Below, one piece after another: positions 1 to 5,671 of a stretch of 7,252 nt of DNA. This DNA comes from DSXH01 sp964532065. GTDB taxonomy: Bacteria; Bacteroidota; Ignavibacteria; Ignavibacteriales; Melioribacteraceae. The stretch lies in the NCBI GenBank assembly GCA_964532065.1, contig CAZHHG010000112.1, positions 1 to 7,252 on the forward strand, in the 5' to 3' direction. The translations under genes were made by a program, and so were the position numbers. How positions within the stretch are numbered: the stretch's first letter is position 1; each line of letters opens with the position of its first letter. Below the pieces are notes generated by a model, which worked only from the letters and a program-made list of their open reading frames with translations, made no database searches and was not told the DNA's origin.

Positions 1-1184
1 GTCTCGATTCCGAAAACGGGCGGGATAATCAGATGACCTATATCCGGCTCTTTAAAAATTCCGGTGAGATCAGTTTCACAGGATCTGTGCACGAACAAAT
101 CCTTCCGTCACTATTGAATAACAAATATCAGATTCTTGATTCTTCAATATTAATAGAACATATCGGTTATAACATAAGCATAGAAGGTAAACGGGATAAG
201 GCGCTCAGGAACCTCGAGCTTCTTTTAAAAGAATATGAAAATGCACAGACGCCGTATACGGCGTTTCAGCTCGCTCTCACACTTGAGATCCTGGAAAATT
301 ACAGAGACGCTAAAAAATATTTTGAGATTGCTGCCGGTTCAGCCTCTTTCAGCCCGATCTACAGGGCGCATTGCTATTCCTCTCTCGCCCTCATTTCTCA
401 CAAGGAACACAATACAGACGCTGCCGAAAATTATTTAAAACTTTCCTTTGCGCTTAGACCTGACGATCCTTTTACAAATCTGCTGGGCGCTAAAATTTCG
501 ATAAGAAAAAATGATTGGAGAAATGCTCTCAATTACTGCAGGAATGCTGACCATTTCAATCAGCTTTTATTAAAGGGAATTGGTAAAAAGGAATATTCAG
601 TCTATCTGAATCCTGAAGAAATTATTTTATGCGGTTTGGTAATTGCAAGAGGTGCAAATTCTACGGACCTTCTTAAACAGTATTATCGAAAACTTATCGA
701 ATTTGTTAATAGTCAATCCACGAATAAACCGAATCCGGTCTCATCGGTACTTAATAAAATTTTTAGTGACTCCGGGCTGAATTCCTTCGAAACACAAGTT
801 CTGGTTGATTATACATCGCGCAGGAATCTTTCTTTAATTCTTCAGCTATTGCGATTTTATAATTCATCCGGATCTAAGGGAGTAATTCTTGAAAAACTGA
901 ACGATATTTTCCCTTCAAATGTGGAAATAATGAAGGCTCTGGCCGAGTTTTATCAATCTGTGAATCTTATAGCAAAAGCTGCTGATATCTATATTGAATT
1001 ATCAGAGCAGCAAGTTGACGACCCGTCAATCTACTTTTATCTTCTCTCCTACTATATAACCGAAGGTAACTATGATGATTTTCTGAATATGATGGATTTA
1101 ATAGAGCAGAAATATGGAAATATACCCGAAGTGTCCGACCGTATAAATCAGATCAGAAACAAACTTGTAAATATTCCTCTTTAA
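1..1184 (+). CDS. C-terminal part of a GT2-type glycosyltransferase with TPR-like repeats (5' truncated by window edge)
   Basis: The reading frame is open from base 3 through the window edge, so the ATG at 33 is probably internal and 393 residues of a longer protein are visible. The first visible stretch contains R-L-F-K, then G-S-V-H-E-Q (VHEQ at visible residues 29-32) and an I-x-H-x-G-Y motif (51-56). In family 2 glycosyltransferases of the 'glycosyltransferase plus TPR' type this pattern (RLFRN...G.VHE...H.GY) closes the catalytic domain. After it come helical repeats of TPR character at about residues 55-190 (for example the FQLALTLEILENYRDAKKYF segment) and further helices near 310-380. 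The GT-A catalytic DxD lies outside the window, so activity cannot be judged. No terminator separates it from the flagellin promoter. Such enzymes often sit beside flagellin and O-glycosylate it, so that role is inferred here. Alternatives are a cell-surface polysaccharide enzyme or a TPR protein only. The family call is fairly sure; the substrate is not. Confidence 0.72.
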   Translation, partial: LDSENGRDNQMTYIRLFKNSGEISFTGSVHEQILPSLLNNKYQILDSSILIEHIGYNISIEGKRDKALRNLELLLKEYENAQTPYTAFQLALTLEILENYRDAKKYFEIAAGSASFSPIYRAHCYSSLALISHKEHNTDAAENYLKLSFALRPDDPFTNLLGAKISIRKNDWRNALNYCRNADHFNQLLLKGIGKKEYSVYLNPEEIILCGLVIARGANSTDLLKQYYRKLIEFVNSQSTNKPNPVSSVLNKIFSDSGLNSFETQVLVDYTSRRNLSLILQLLRFYNSSGSKGVILEKLNDIFPSNVEIMKALAEFYQSVNLIAKAADIYIELSEQQVDDPSIYFYLLSYYITEGNYDDFLNMMDLIEQKYGNIPEVSDRINQIRNKLVNIPL

Positions 1185-1200
1185 TCATTTCAAATAGCTT

Positions 1201-1227
1201 TAAACTTTTTCAGCATCCAACCGATAA
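1201..1227 (+). promoter_or_regulatory. Sigma-28 (FliA) promoter of flagellin
   Basis: A TAAA -35 element (1201-1204) is followed by exactly 15 bases and then ACCGATAA (1220-1227), which matches the classical sigma-28 -10 GCCGATAA at 7 of 8 positions. Transcription should start near 1233-1236, giving a leader of about 75 bases before the flagellin start. It is the best sigma-28 match in the window and sits before the gene most expected to have one. Confidence 0.9.
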
Positions 1228-1233
1228 TATAAC

Positions 1234-1249
1234 TGAGAAAAAAATCTCA
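1234..1249 (+). promoter_or_regulatory. Stem-loop at the predicted 5' end of the flagellin mRNA
   Basis: TGAGA (1234-1238), six A residues, then TCTCA (1245-1249) form a 5-bp stem. It lies right at the transcription start predicted from the sigma-28 promoter, so the mRNA would begin with this hairpin. Terminal 5' hairpins are known to protect some abundant mRNAs from decay. A protective role here is inferred, and the stem is short. Confidence 0.4.
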
Positions 1250-1262
1250 ACAAATAACGGTT

Positions 1263-1304
1263 CAGGCAAGGATGCCTGGGCAAAATAAAAAAAACACATG
1301 GAGG
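1263..1304 (+). promoter_or_regulatory. Flagellin leader hairpin with GGA loop plus GGA in the Shine-Dalgarno: candidate CsrA site pair
   Basis: CAGGCA (1263-1268) and TGCCTG (1273-1278) form a perfect 6-bp stem, extendable by two T-G pairs, around the loop AGGA (1269-1272). The loop region reads GCAAGGATGC, matching 8 of 10 positions of the CsrA consensus core ACARGGAUGU, with GGA in the loop as CsrA prefers. A second ANGGA (ATGGA, 1298-1302) overlaps the Shine-Dalgarno GGAGG (1300-1304). One upstream hairpin site and one site on the ribosome binding site is the known layout of the Bacillus subtilis hag leader, where CsrA represses flagellin translation and FliW relieves it. Neither csrA nor fliW is in the window, so regulation is inferred. 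Confidence 0.5.
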
Positions 1305-1309
1305 TAGTT

Positions 1310-2119
1310 ATGTCATTCTCAGTTAACACAAATCTTGGTGCATTAAAAGCTTACAACGCTTTAGTAAAGGTTAATGCGCAGACAGAAAAAGCTCAACTTC
1401 GTCTTGCTACACAGAAAAGAATCAATTCAGTAGCAGATGATACATCTGGTTACAACGTTGGTAAAAAGCTGGAAGCTGAAACAATGGTTAAAAAAGCTCA
1501 GCTCAACAACATTTCTTCTGCAAAGAACTTCTTATCCACTGCAGAATCCGCTCTTTTACAGATCAACGATAAATTGAATCAGATTAAAGCAAAACAGGTT
1601 GACGCAAGCGATCCGTTGAAGGATTCAGCTTCAATCGCAAAGGATATCAGAACTCTGGCCGGTGAAATCAGCTCTATTCTTGGCAACACATCAATCAACG
1701 GTACAAACCTCTTATCCAGCACATCCGCTCCTTCTTTCAATGTTAGCGGCGCAACATTAACCTTCGATTTTTCAACTTCGTCATTAGGCGTTGCAGCTCT
1801 TGAAGCCGCAGTTGGCACATCACATCTGCAGAGCACAACCGACAGCACCGTTATCGCATACGATACTGCTACTGTTGCTTCTAATGTAAATGCAGCACTC
1901 GGAAGAATCGGTAACCTGTCGCAGGCACTCGATTCAAGAGAAGAATTCTTAACTGCCGCTATTGCCAACAACACAGCCACAATCAGCAGTATATTCGACG
2001 CTGACGTAGCAATGGAACAATTGAATGCTACTAAAGGCCAGATCTCTTCACAGATCGGTACAGCAATGGTAGCTCAGATGAATTCTGCACCACAACAGAT
2101 TCTTAGCTTGTTTCGATAA
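1310..2119 (+). CDS. fliC: Flagellin (short filament subunit)
   Basis: This is the filament structural protein, exported by the flagellar type III apparatus and polymerised under the FliD cap. I start it at ATG 1310 because GGAGG (1300-1304) lies 5 bases upstream and the product then begins MSFSVNTN, as flagellins do. The in-frame ATG at 1298 overlaps that ribosome site. The protein has 269 residues. The N-terminal D0/D1 domain spans about residues 1-135 (RLATQKRIN at 31-39 in place of RLSSGxRIN, then ADDTSG at 42-47). The C-terminal D1/D0 domain spans about 185-269 (FDADVAMEQ at 229-237, ending QQILSLFR). Only about 50 Ser/Thr-rich residues lie between, so the outer D2/D3 domains are absent; enteric flagellins have roughly 500 residues. 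It has no cysteine. AAC is common for Asn, unlike the neighbours, which fits high expression. A sigma-28 promoter and a strong terminator make it its own transcription unit. Confidence 0.97.
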   Translation: MSFSVNTNLGALKAYNALVKVNAQTEKAQLRLATQKRINSVADDTSGYNVGKKLEAETMVKKAQLNNISSAKNFLSTAESALLQINDKLNQIKAKQVDASDPLKDSASIAKDIRTLAGEISSILGNTSINGTNLLSSTSAPSFNVSGATLTFDFSTSSLGVAALEAAVGTSHLQSTTDSTVIAYDTATVASNVNAALGRIGNLSQALDSREEFLTAAIANNTATISSIFDADVAMEQLNATKGQISSQIGTAMVAQMNSAPQQILSLFR

Positions 2120-2165
2120 TCTCGATCTCAGCATCGAAACTTTGCTCTCTGAGAATTGATTGGAA

Positions 2166-2192
2166 CCCCGGCTTAAAAGCCGGGGGTTTTTT
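2166..2192 (+). terminator. Intrinsic terminator after flagellin
   Basis: CCCCGGCT (2166-2173), loop TAAA, AGCCGGGG (2178-2185), one G, then six T residues (2187-2192). The 8-bp GC-rich stem with a U-tract is a textbook intrinsic terminator. It should insulate the highly expressed flagellin message from fliS, which starts only 20 bases later. Confidence 0.93.
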
Positions 2193-2212
2193 AATAAAAC
2201 TCCGGATATAAT

Positions 2213-2545
2213 ATGTATAGTGCTCAATCATTTCAAAATAAAACTAATCCCTACATCGTAAACCAGATAAGTATTGCTTCACCTGAGCAATTGATTATGA
2301 AGGTATACGATTTTGCTATTCTTCACTGCCAGAAGAATGATATGCTTAAAACAAATGAAGCGCTCCAGGTCCTTATTAATGCGCTTAATTTCAACGATCC
2401 GGCGGCTACAGAAATTTCAACCGGACTCCTGAAACTCTATCAATACTGCCAGGATCAGATGAGGAAAAATCATAATCAGGTTGTATTCAAAATTCTCAGC
2501 GAGTTGCGCGAAACCTGGTTGGAATCTATGAAAAATATGAGATAA
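2213..2545 (+). CDS. fliS: Flagellin export chaperone FliS
   Basis: FliS binds the C-terminal D0 region of newly made flagellin in the cytoplasm, prevents early polymerisation and delivers it to the export gate. The 110-residue length is close to the usual 120-135. The family signature is clear near the N-terminus: NPYIVNQISIASPEQLIMKVYDFAI at residues 12-36 fits the FliS pattern of N-P-Y, then a SPE-Q-L-I-x-x-x-Y-D-x-A-I core. The rest is helical, ending ELRETWLESMK. The usual GAI after YD is FAI here. It lies just behind the flagellin terminator and its stop touches the GTG/ATG starts of fliD, so the two are probably translationally coupled. No strong Shine-Dalgarno precedes the ATG and I found no sigma-28 promoter before it. 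Identification is confident. Confidence 0.93.
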   Translation: MYSAQSFQNKTNPYIVNQISIASPEQLIMKVYDFAILHCQKNDMLKTNEALQVLINALNFNDPAATEISTGLLKLYQYCQDQMRKNHNQVVFKILSELRETWLESMKNMR

Positions 2546-2548
2546 GTG

Positions 2549-4312
2549 ATGGCCTACGATGCCCTTACAACTTCCGGAATTAATAATCTTGTAAACAGTT
2601 TCAAGATCTCCGAACAGAATAAACGGATTACCCCGCTTAATACTCGAAAGACCCACTATCAGAACATTACCTCTGCCTATTCCCAGTTAAGCAGTAAACT
2701 CGATTCATTAAAAAGTATTCTTAGCGATTTGAAGTCGACTTCAGACGATGCAGTCTATTATTCGAAAAGCGGAACTTCGTCCAACACTTCTTTTCTTACA
2801 ATAAATTCATCGTTAGGCGCCAGCGACGGTTCATACTCGGTGAGAATAAATCAGCTTGCAAAAAATGATCTGCTTCTTTCAAACGACCTGATTTCCGATG
2901 ATGCTTCATCAGTTATAACTACACCCGGAACATATCAGTTCGAAATCAAATCGGGTGACGGTGAAGGCGGAGAATTTGTAAGTAAAGTATCATTAACACT
3001 TTCTGAATCGGATTTTACAGAAGGCACTATAAAAAATTCCTTGCTTATGCAGAAGATTCAGAATGCTATCAACTCGGATAGCGCCGTAGTTAACTCTGAT
3101 TCTGTTACCGGAAGTACTTCTTCATCCGGTTCTTTTGTGTTCGATTTAAACGGTACTGAAACCACAATAAACTATGAAGCAGGAACTTATTCTGAAGTAA
3201 TTGACAGCATCGTTTCGCAGCTGAATGAAATTGACGGAATCAGTGCCGAAAAAACTACTGATGGCGAGAATGTTGGTTTTAAAGTAACCGGTGAAAGCAC
3301 ATCAAATTATATTGCATTCAGTGGCGATACCGGAACACTATTAAGCGAACTCGGGATTTCGGAAGACAAAGAAATGGCTGCATCGGGAATTGTAACCGCT
3401 TCACAATTTTCCCCGGTATCAGGACGATCGCAACTATCTATTACGGCAAAGAACTCCGGATATGATTACCGGATTACTTCTATTGCCGAATCCGGGGCGA
3501 ATGGAATTCTAGAATCGGTTGGATTAAACCTGGGCACTAATCGCCAGGCATTTGTTCAGAATGAAGGACTCGATACGGCAGGATTTCTGTACTCAACAAC
3601 CCTGCTTAATTCGAAGATTGAATTCAACGGAATTAATATTGAAAGGTCATCCAATTCAATTTCCGATTTAATTGATGGGTCAACTATTCAGCTCAAATCG
3701 GTTATGCAGGAGGATGATACCACGGTTAATTTAACTGTCAATAAAAATGTTGACGCAATTAAAACAAAGGTGCAGGATTTCATAACTAAATTCAATGAGG
3801 TCTACACATATATTAAGAATAATCTAAAGTCGGAAGGATCCACCAGAGCATTATTCGCTGGCGATACAACCGCATCTTCTATTCTCACTACTCTAAGTTC
3901 GTTCGCGTATTCAACAGTTTCCGGTATTTCATCCAGTCAGATAAACTCATTATCAAAACTCGGAATTACATTCAGTGTCGATACCGGTTTATCTTTATCA
4001 AGCACAGATACGTTTAATTCAGTTGTTGAGAACCGCCTTTCGGAAGTTATTACTCTGTTTACTGCCGGAACGGGAATAGCAACTACTATGTACGATAGAA
4101 TAAATCCTTATCTCGGAAGCAGCGGTTATATTACAAAATCCAGAACTTCATTCGATAGTAATATTAAGTCGCTGACCGATTCGATTACATCTGCTCAGAA
4201 TAGAATTGATAGGAACGCCGAGTCTTTGCGGCAAAGATATATTACTCTTCAGATGCAGCTGGCGGAATTGATGTCCTATCAGAACTATTTTTCATCAACC
4301 TCATATTATTAA
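2549..4312 (+). CDS. fliD: Flagellar filament cap protein FliD (hook-associated protein 2)
   Basis: FliD forms the oligomeric cap at the growing filament tip and guides insertion of flagellin. The product from ATG 2549 has 587 residues; a GTG at 2546 directly abuts the fliS stop and could add one residue. The FliD_N-type region spans about residues 1-110: an N-terminal coil (about 11-63) followed by GSYSVRINQLAKND (94-107). A variable, Ser/Thr-rich D2/D3 region follows (about 110-335). The FliD_C-type region starts at about 340 with FNGINIERSSNSISDLIDG (359-377). It continues with LSKLGITFSVDTGLSLS (468-484), LSEVITLFT (497-505) and a long C-terminal coil (about 530-575) ending in SSTSYY. It follows fliS with no gap and is 5 bases before the next gene. 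FliD is expected to be exported with the help of the chaperone encoded next. Confidence 0.96.
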   Translation: MAYDALTTSGINNLVNSFKISEQNKRITPLNTRKTHYQNITSAYSQLSSKLDSLKSILSDLKSTSDDAVYYSKSGTSSNTSFLTINSSLGASDGSYSVRINQLAKNDLLLSNDLISDDASSVITTPGTYQFEIKSGDGEGGEFVSKVSLTLSESDFTEGTIKNSLLMQKIQNAINSDSAVVNSDSVTGSTSSSGSFVFDLNGTETTINYEAGTYSEVIDSIVSQLNEIDGISAEKTTDGENVGFKVTGESTSNYIAFSGDTGTLLSELGISEDKEMAASGIVTASQFSPVSGRSQLSITAKNSGYDYRITSIAESGANGILESVGLNLGTNRQAFVQNEGLDTAGFLYSTTLLNSKIEFNGINIERSSNSISDLIDGSTIQLKSVMQEDDTTVNLTVNKNVDAIKTKVQDFITKFNEVYTYIKNNLKSEGSTRALFAGDTTASSILTTLSSFAYSTVSGISSSQINSLSKLGITFSVDTGLSLSSTDTFNSVVENRLSEVITLFTAGTGIATTMYDRINPYLGSSGYITKSRTSFDSNIKSLTDSITSAQNRIDRNAESLRQRYITLQMQLAELMSYQNYFSSTSYY

Positions 4313-4317
4313 GATTA

Positions 4318-4650
4318 ATGACAGAACTAAGACAAAAAACAGCCGAAATTAAGAATCTGCTGAACAGCCTGGAAAGGCAGATTAATCTGATTACTTCTGA
4401 AAATTTCGAAGAAAACCTCAAAATTTCGCTGGAAATGAAGAAAAAGGTGGATAAACTGAGTTCTGAACTGGCCTCAAAATACGGTCTTAAAAATCTGGCG
4501 AAATATGATCCGGATATGATGATTAAAGCTAAACTTATTGAAAAATCTTACGATAATATTATAGAGAACTTTAGAAATGAATTAAAGAAGACGGAAAATC
4601 AGATTTTTCGTTTGAGTAGAGAGAAAAAAATTACAACATACATCAGGTGA
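4318..4650 (+). CDS. Small helical protein, probable flagellar export chaperone of the FliT/FlgN type
   Basis: This 110-residue protein is nearly all charged, helix-forming residues with heptad-like leucines (for example IKNLLNSLERQINLI near residues 11-25). A hinge around YGLKNLAKYDPDM (55-67) is followed by a second long helix and a basic tail. It has no membrane segment and no cysteine. Sequence alone does not settle its family. Position does the work: fliT (chaperone of FliD) normally follows fliD, while flgN (chaperone of FlgK and FlgL) normally sits beside flgM. Here the gene lies between fliD and flgM, so both readings are possible. Size is close to FliT (about 120) and below FlgN (about 140), so I lean to FliT-like. 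The start is 5 bases after the fliD stop with only a weak ribosome site, suggesting coupling. Its 3' half carries a candidate sigma-28 promoter for flgM. Confidence 0.6.
   Translation: MTELRQKTAEIKNLLNSLERQINLITSENFEENLKISLEMKKKVDKLSSELASKYGLKNLAKYDPDMMIKAKLIEKSYDNIIENFRNELKKTENQIFRLSREKKITTYIR
4530..4556 (+). promoter_or_regulatory. Candidate intragenic sigma-28 promoter for flgM
   Basis: TAAA (4530-4533), exactly 15 bases, then TACGATAA (4549-4556), which keeps the CGATAA core of the sigma-28 -10. It lies inside the FliT/FlgN-like gene, about 100 bases before the flgM start. The spacing is identical to the flagellin promoter. In enteric bacteria flgM is known to be transcribed from both an early promoter and a sigma-28 promoter, so this position makes sense. 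It could still be a by-product of coding sequence. Confidence 0.55.
4645..4650 (+). promoter_or_regulatory. Ribosome binding site that fixes the GTG start of flgM
   Basis: AGGTGA (4645-4650) includes the TGA stop of the upstream gene and lies 4 bases before the GTG at 4655. There is no ATG in a suitable place, and the reading frame from this GTG gives a complete FlgM. The overlap of stop and Shine-Dalgarno points to translational coupling. Confidence 0.75.
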
Positions 4651-4654
4651 AACC

Positions 4655-4909
4655 GTGCAAGTAAAAGGGATCAATAACGGACTATTTTCACAAACTCCTT
4701 CAAAGGTCGGCAAACCCGGGGCTAATAACTCTGTCGATAAAAAAGACAGAATTGAAATTTCAGTTGAAGCCAGGGATATTGCAAAAACCGAACTCGGTTC
4801 GCAACGACTTGAAGAGATCAAACAAAAATTACAAAGCAAATACTACGATAGGGAAGAAGTTCTATCTAAAGTTGCTGCCGCTATACTAAAAGAAATAGAC
4901 AATGAATAA
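4655..4909 (+). CDS. flgM: Anti-sigma-28 factor FlgM
   Basis: FlgM binds sigma-28 and blocks late flagellar transcription until the hook-basal body is complete and FlgM is exported through it. The 84-residue length is usual for the family. The N-terminal 30 residues are polar and probably disordered, as expected for the export half. The sigma-binding half shows DRIEISVEARDIAK (residues 31-44), then QRLEEIKQKLQSKYYDREEV (50-69) and a final KVAAAILKEI helix (72-81). This corresponds to the family pattern of D-x-V-x-I-S-x-x-A, R-x-x-x-I-K-x-x-I-x-x-G-x-Y and I-A-x-x-x-L. The usual G before the Y is K here. The start is GTG. It closes the fliS-fliD operon and is followed by a strong terminator. 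Sigma-28-type promoters before flagellin and cheW are its expected indirect targets. Confidence 0.88.
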   Translation: MQVKGINNGLFSQTPSKVGKPGANNSVDKKDRIEISVEARDIAKTELGSQRLEEIKQKLQSKYYDREEVLSKVAAAILKEIDNE

Positions 4910-4933
4910 TTTCTGAATAAGAAACCGGAATAA

Positions 4934-4973
4934 GGGTAGATAAACAGTCTTTATCTACCCCTCTTTTGGTTTT
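4934..4973 (+). terminator. Strong terminator after flgM
   Basis: GGGTAGATAAA (4934-4944) and TTTATCTACCC (4950-4960) form a perfect 11-bp stem around the 5-base loop CAGTC. CTCTTTTGGTTTTT follows. An outer helix between AAACC (4922-4926) and GGTTT (4968-4972) is also possible. This ends the fliS-to-flgM operon. The stem is AT-rich at the loop end and could also act on transcripts from the opposite strand, though no opposite gene is seen. Confidence 0.88.
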
Positions 4974-5083
4974 TAAATTTTGATATGCCTTTTGTATTTG
5001 CTTCCGAATAATAACCCGCTCTAAAAAACAGTCCTTTTATAATAAATTATTTAATAACCGGCTCCATTTTCCATTCCGGGTAC

Positions 5084-5110
5084 TAAAGAATAGAACCGAT
5101 TTTTCGATAA
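5084..5110 (+). promoter_or_regulatory. Sigma-28 promoter of cheW
   Basis: TAAA (5084-5087), exactly 15 bases, then TTCGATAA (5103-5110), 6 of 8 matches to GCCGATAA. It sits in the 246-base gap between the flgM terminator and cheW and predicts a start near 5117 and a leader of about 40 bases. The rest of that gap (about 4974-5083) is AT-rich with no gene or clear motif that I can see. The same elements and spacing as at flagellin place cheW in the late flagellar class. Confidence 0.78.
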
Positions 5111-5125
5111 TAAATCTGCGAAAAA
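5100..5125 (+). repeat. Inverted repeat over the cheW -10 and start site
   Basis: TTTTTCG (5100-5106) is mirrored by CGAAAAA (5119-5125) across 12 bases. The left arm overlaps the sigma-28 -10 and the centre is at the predicted transcription start. An operator is possible, but A/T-rich arms of this length can occur by chance. Confidence 0.35.
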
Positions 5126-5155
5126 CATTTTGCTTAATAAGAAGACAGGTGGTGT

Positions 5156-5638
5156 ATGACAAATAACGAAATACAGAAGAAGGAATCCGGACAATTACTT
5201 CAGCTTGTCAGTTTTATGATAGGGGATGAGGAGTTCGGAATCGATATTCTGCTTGTTCAGGAAATAATAAGGATGCAGCAGGTAACAAAAGTTCCTAACG
5301 CACCGGAATTTGTTGATGGTGTAATTAACCTGCGCGGTAAAATCATCCCGGTGATCGATTTAAGGTGTAAACTTGGAATCGAAAGAAAAGAACGGGATAA
5401 GAATACGAGAATTATTGTAGTTGAGGTGAGCGGCAAAACAGTTGGATTTATAGTAGATGCAGTAACAGAAGTATTGAGAGTTCCGGAAAATATATTTGAA
5501 ACACCACCGGAAATTGTAACCGGAATTAATTCCGATTTTATTAAAGCGGTTGGGAAACTTGAAGATCGCCTCTTAATTCTGATTGATCTGGAAGTAACGC
5601 TTACTGCGAATAATGAAGTTGAACTGCTTCCGGCATAA
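5156..5638 (+). CDS. cheW: Chemotaxis coupling protein CheW
   Basis: CheW bridges the CheA kinase and the tips of chemoreceptors in the cytoplasmic signalling array. The single CheW domain fills the 160-residue product, which is the usual length. Recognisable parts are LVSFMIGDEEFGIDILLVQEI (residues 17-37), the hallmark GVINLRGKIIPVIDLR (55-70) with the conserved Arg60 of NLRG, then GFIVDAVTEVLRVP (about 97-110) and a closing KLEDRLLILIDLE. No receiver domain is fused, so it is CheW rather than CheV. ATG 5156 is preceded by AGGTGG (5147-5152). It has its own sigma-28 promoter and is followed after 85 bases by an MCP gene, so this coupling protein may serve that receptor in particular. CheA, CheR and CheB are not in the window. 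Confidence 0.97.
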   Translation: MTNNEIQKKESGQLLQLVSFMIGDEEFGIDILLVQEIIRMQQVTKVPNAPEFVDGVINLRGKIIPVIDLRCKLGIERKERDKNTRIIVVEVSGKTVGFIVDAVTEVLRVPENIFETPPEIVTGINSDFIKAVGKLEDRLLILIDLEVTLTANNEVELLPA

Positions 5639-5671
5639 GTTTTAACCGTTATACACGAGGGGATAAACAGG

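Noticed and set aside
33..35. ATG at 33 as the true start of the first gene
   Set aside because: The frame stays open to the window edge, no ribosome site precedes it, and the protein begins in the middle of a GT2-like motif region.
1298..1309. ATG at 1298 as the flagellin start
   Set aside because: It overlaps the Shine-Dalgarno GGAGG of ATG 1310 and would add MEVV before the standard MSFSVNTN flagellin N-terminus.
1579..1980. 133-codon open frame on the - strand inside flagellin
   Set aside because: It is antisense to a well-supported flagellin, has no ribosome site and resembles no family I recognise.
2112..2119. TTCGATAA at the flagellin stop as a sigma-28 promoter for fliS
   Set aside because: The -35 position at 15-base spacing (2093-2096) reads CAAC, and transcripts would meet the terminator before fliS.
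2207..2212. TATAAT as a fliS -10 promoter element
   Set aside because: It directly abuts the ATG, so transcription would start inside the gene, and no suitable -35 is evident.
2417..2656. - strand open frame across the fliS-fliD junction
   Set aside because: Shadow of two confident genes with no independent support. Smaller - strand frames at 4582-4839, 5910-6113, 6110-6292 and 6416-6607 are rejected for the same reason.
4735..4740. CGATAA inside flgM as a further sigma-28 promoter
   Set aside because: The -35 position reads ACCC rather than TAAA.
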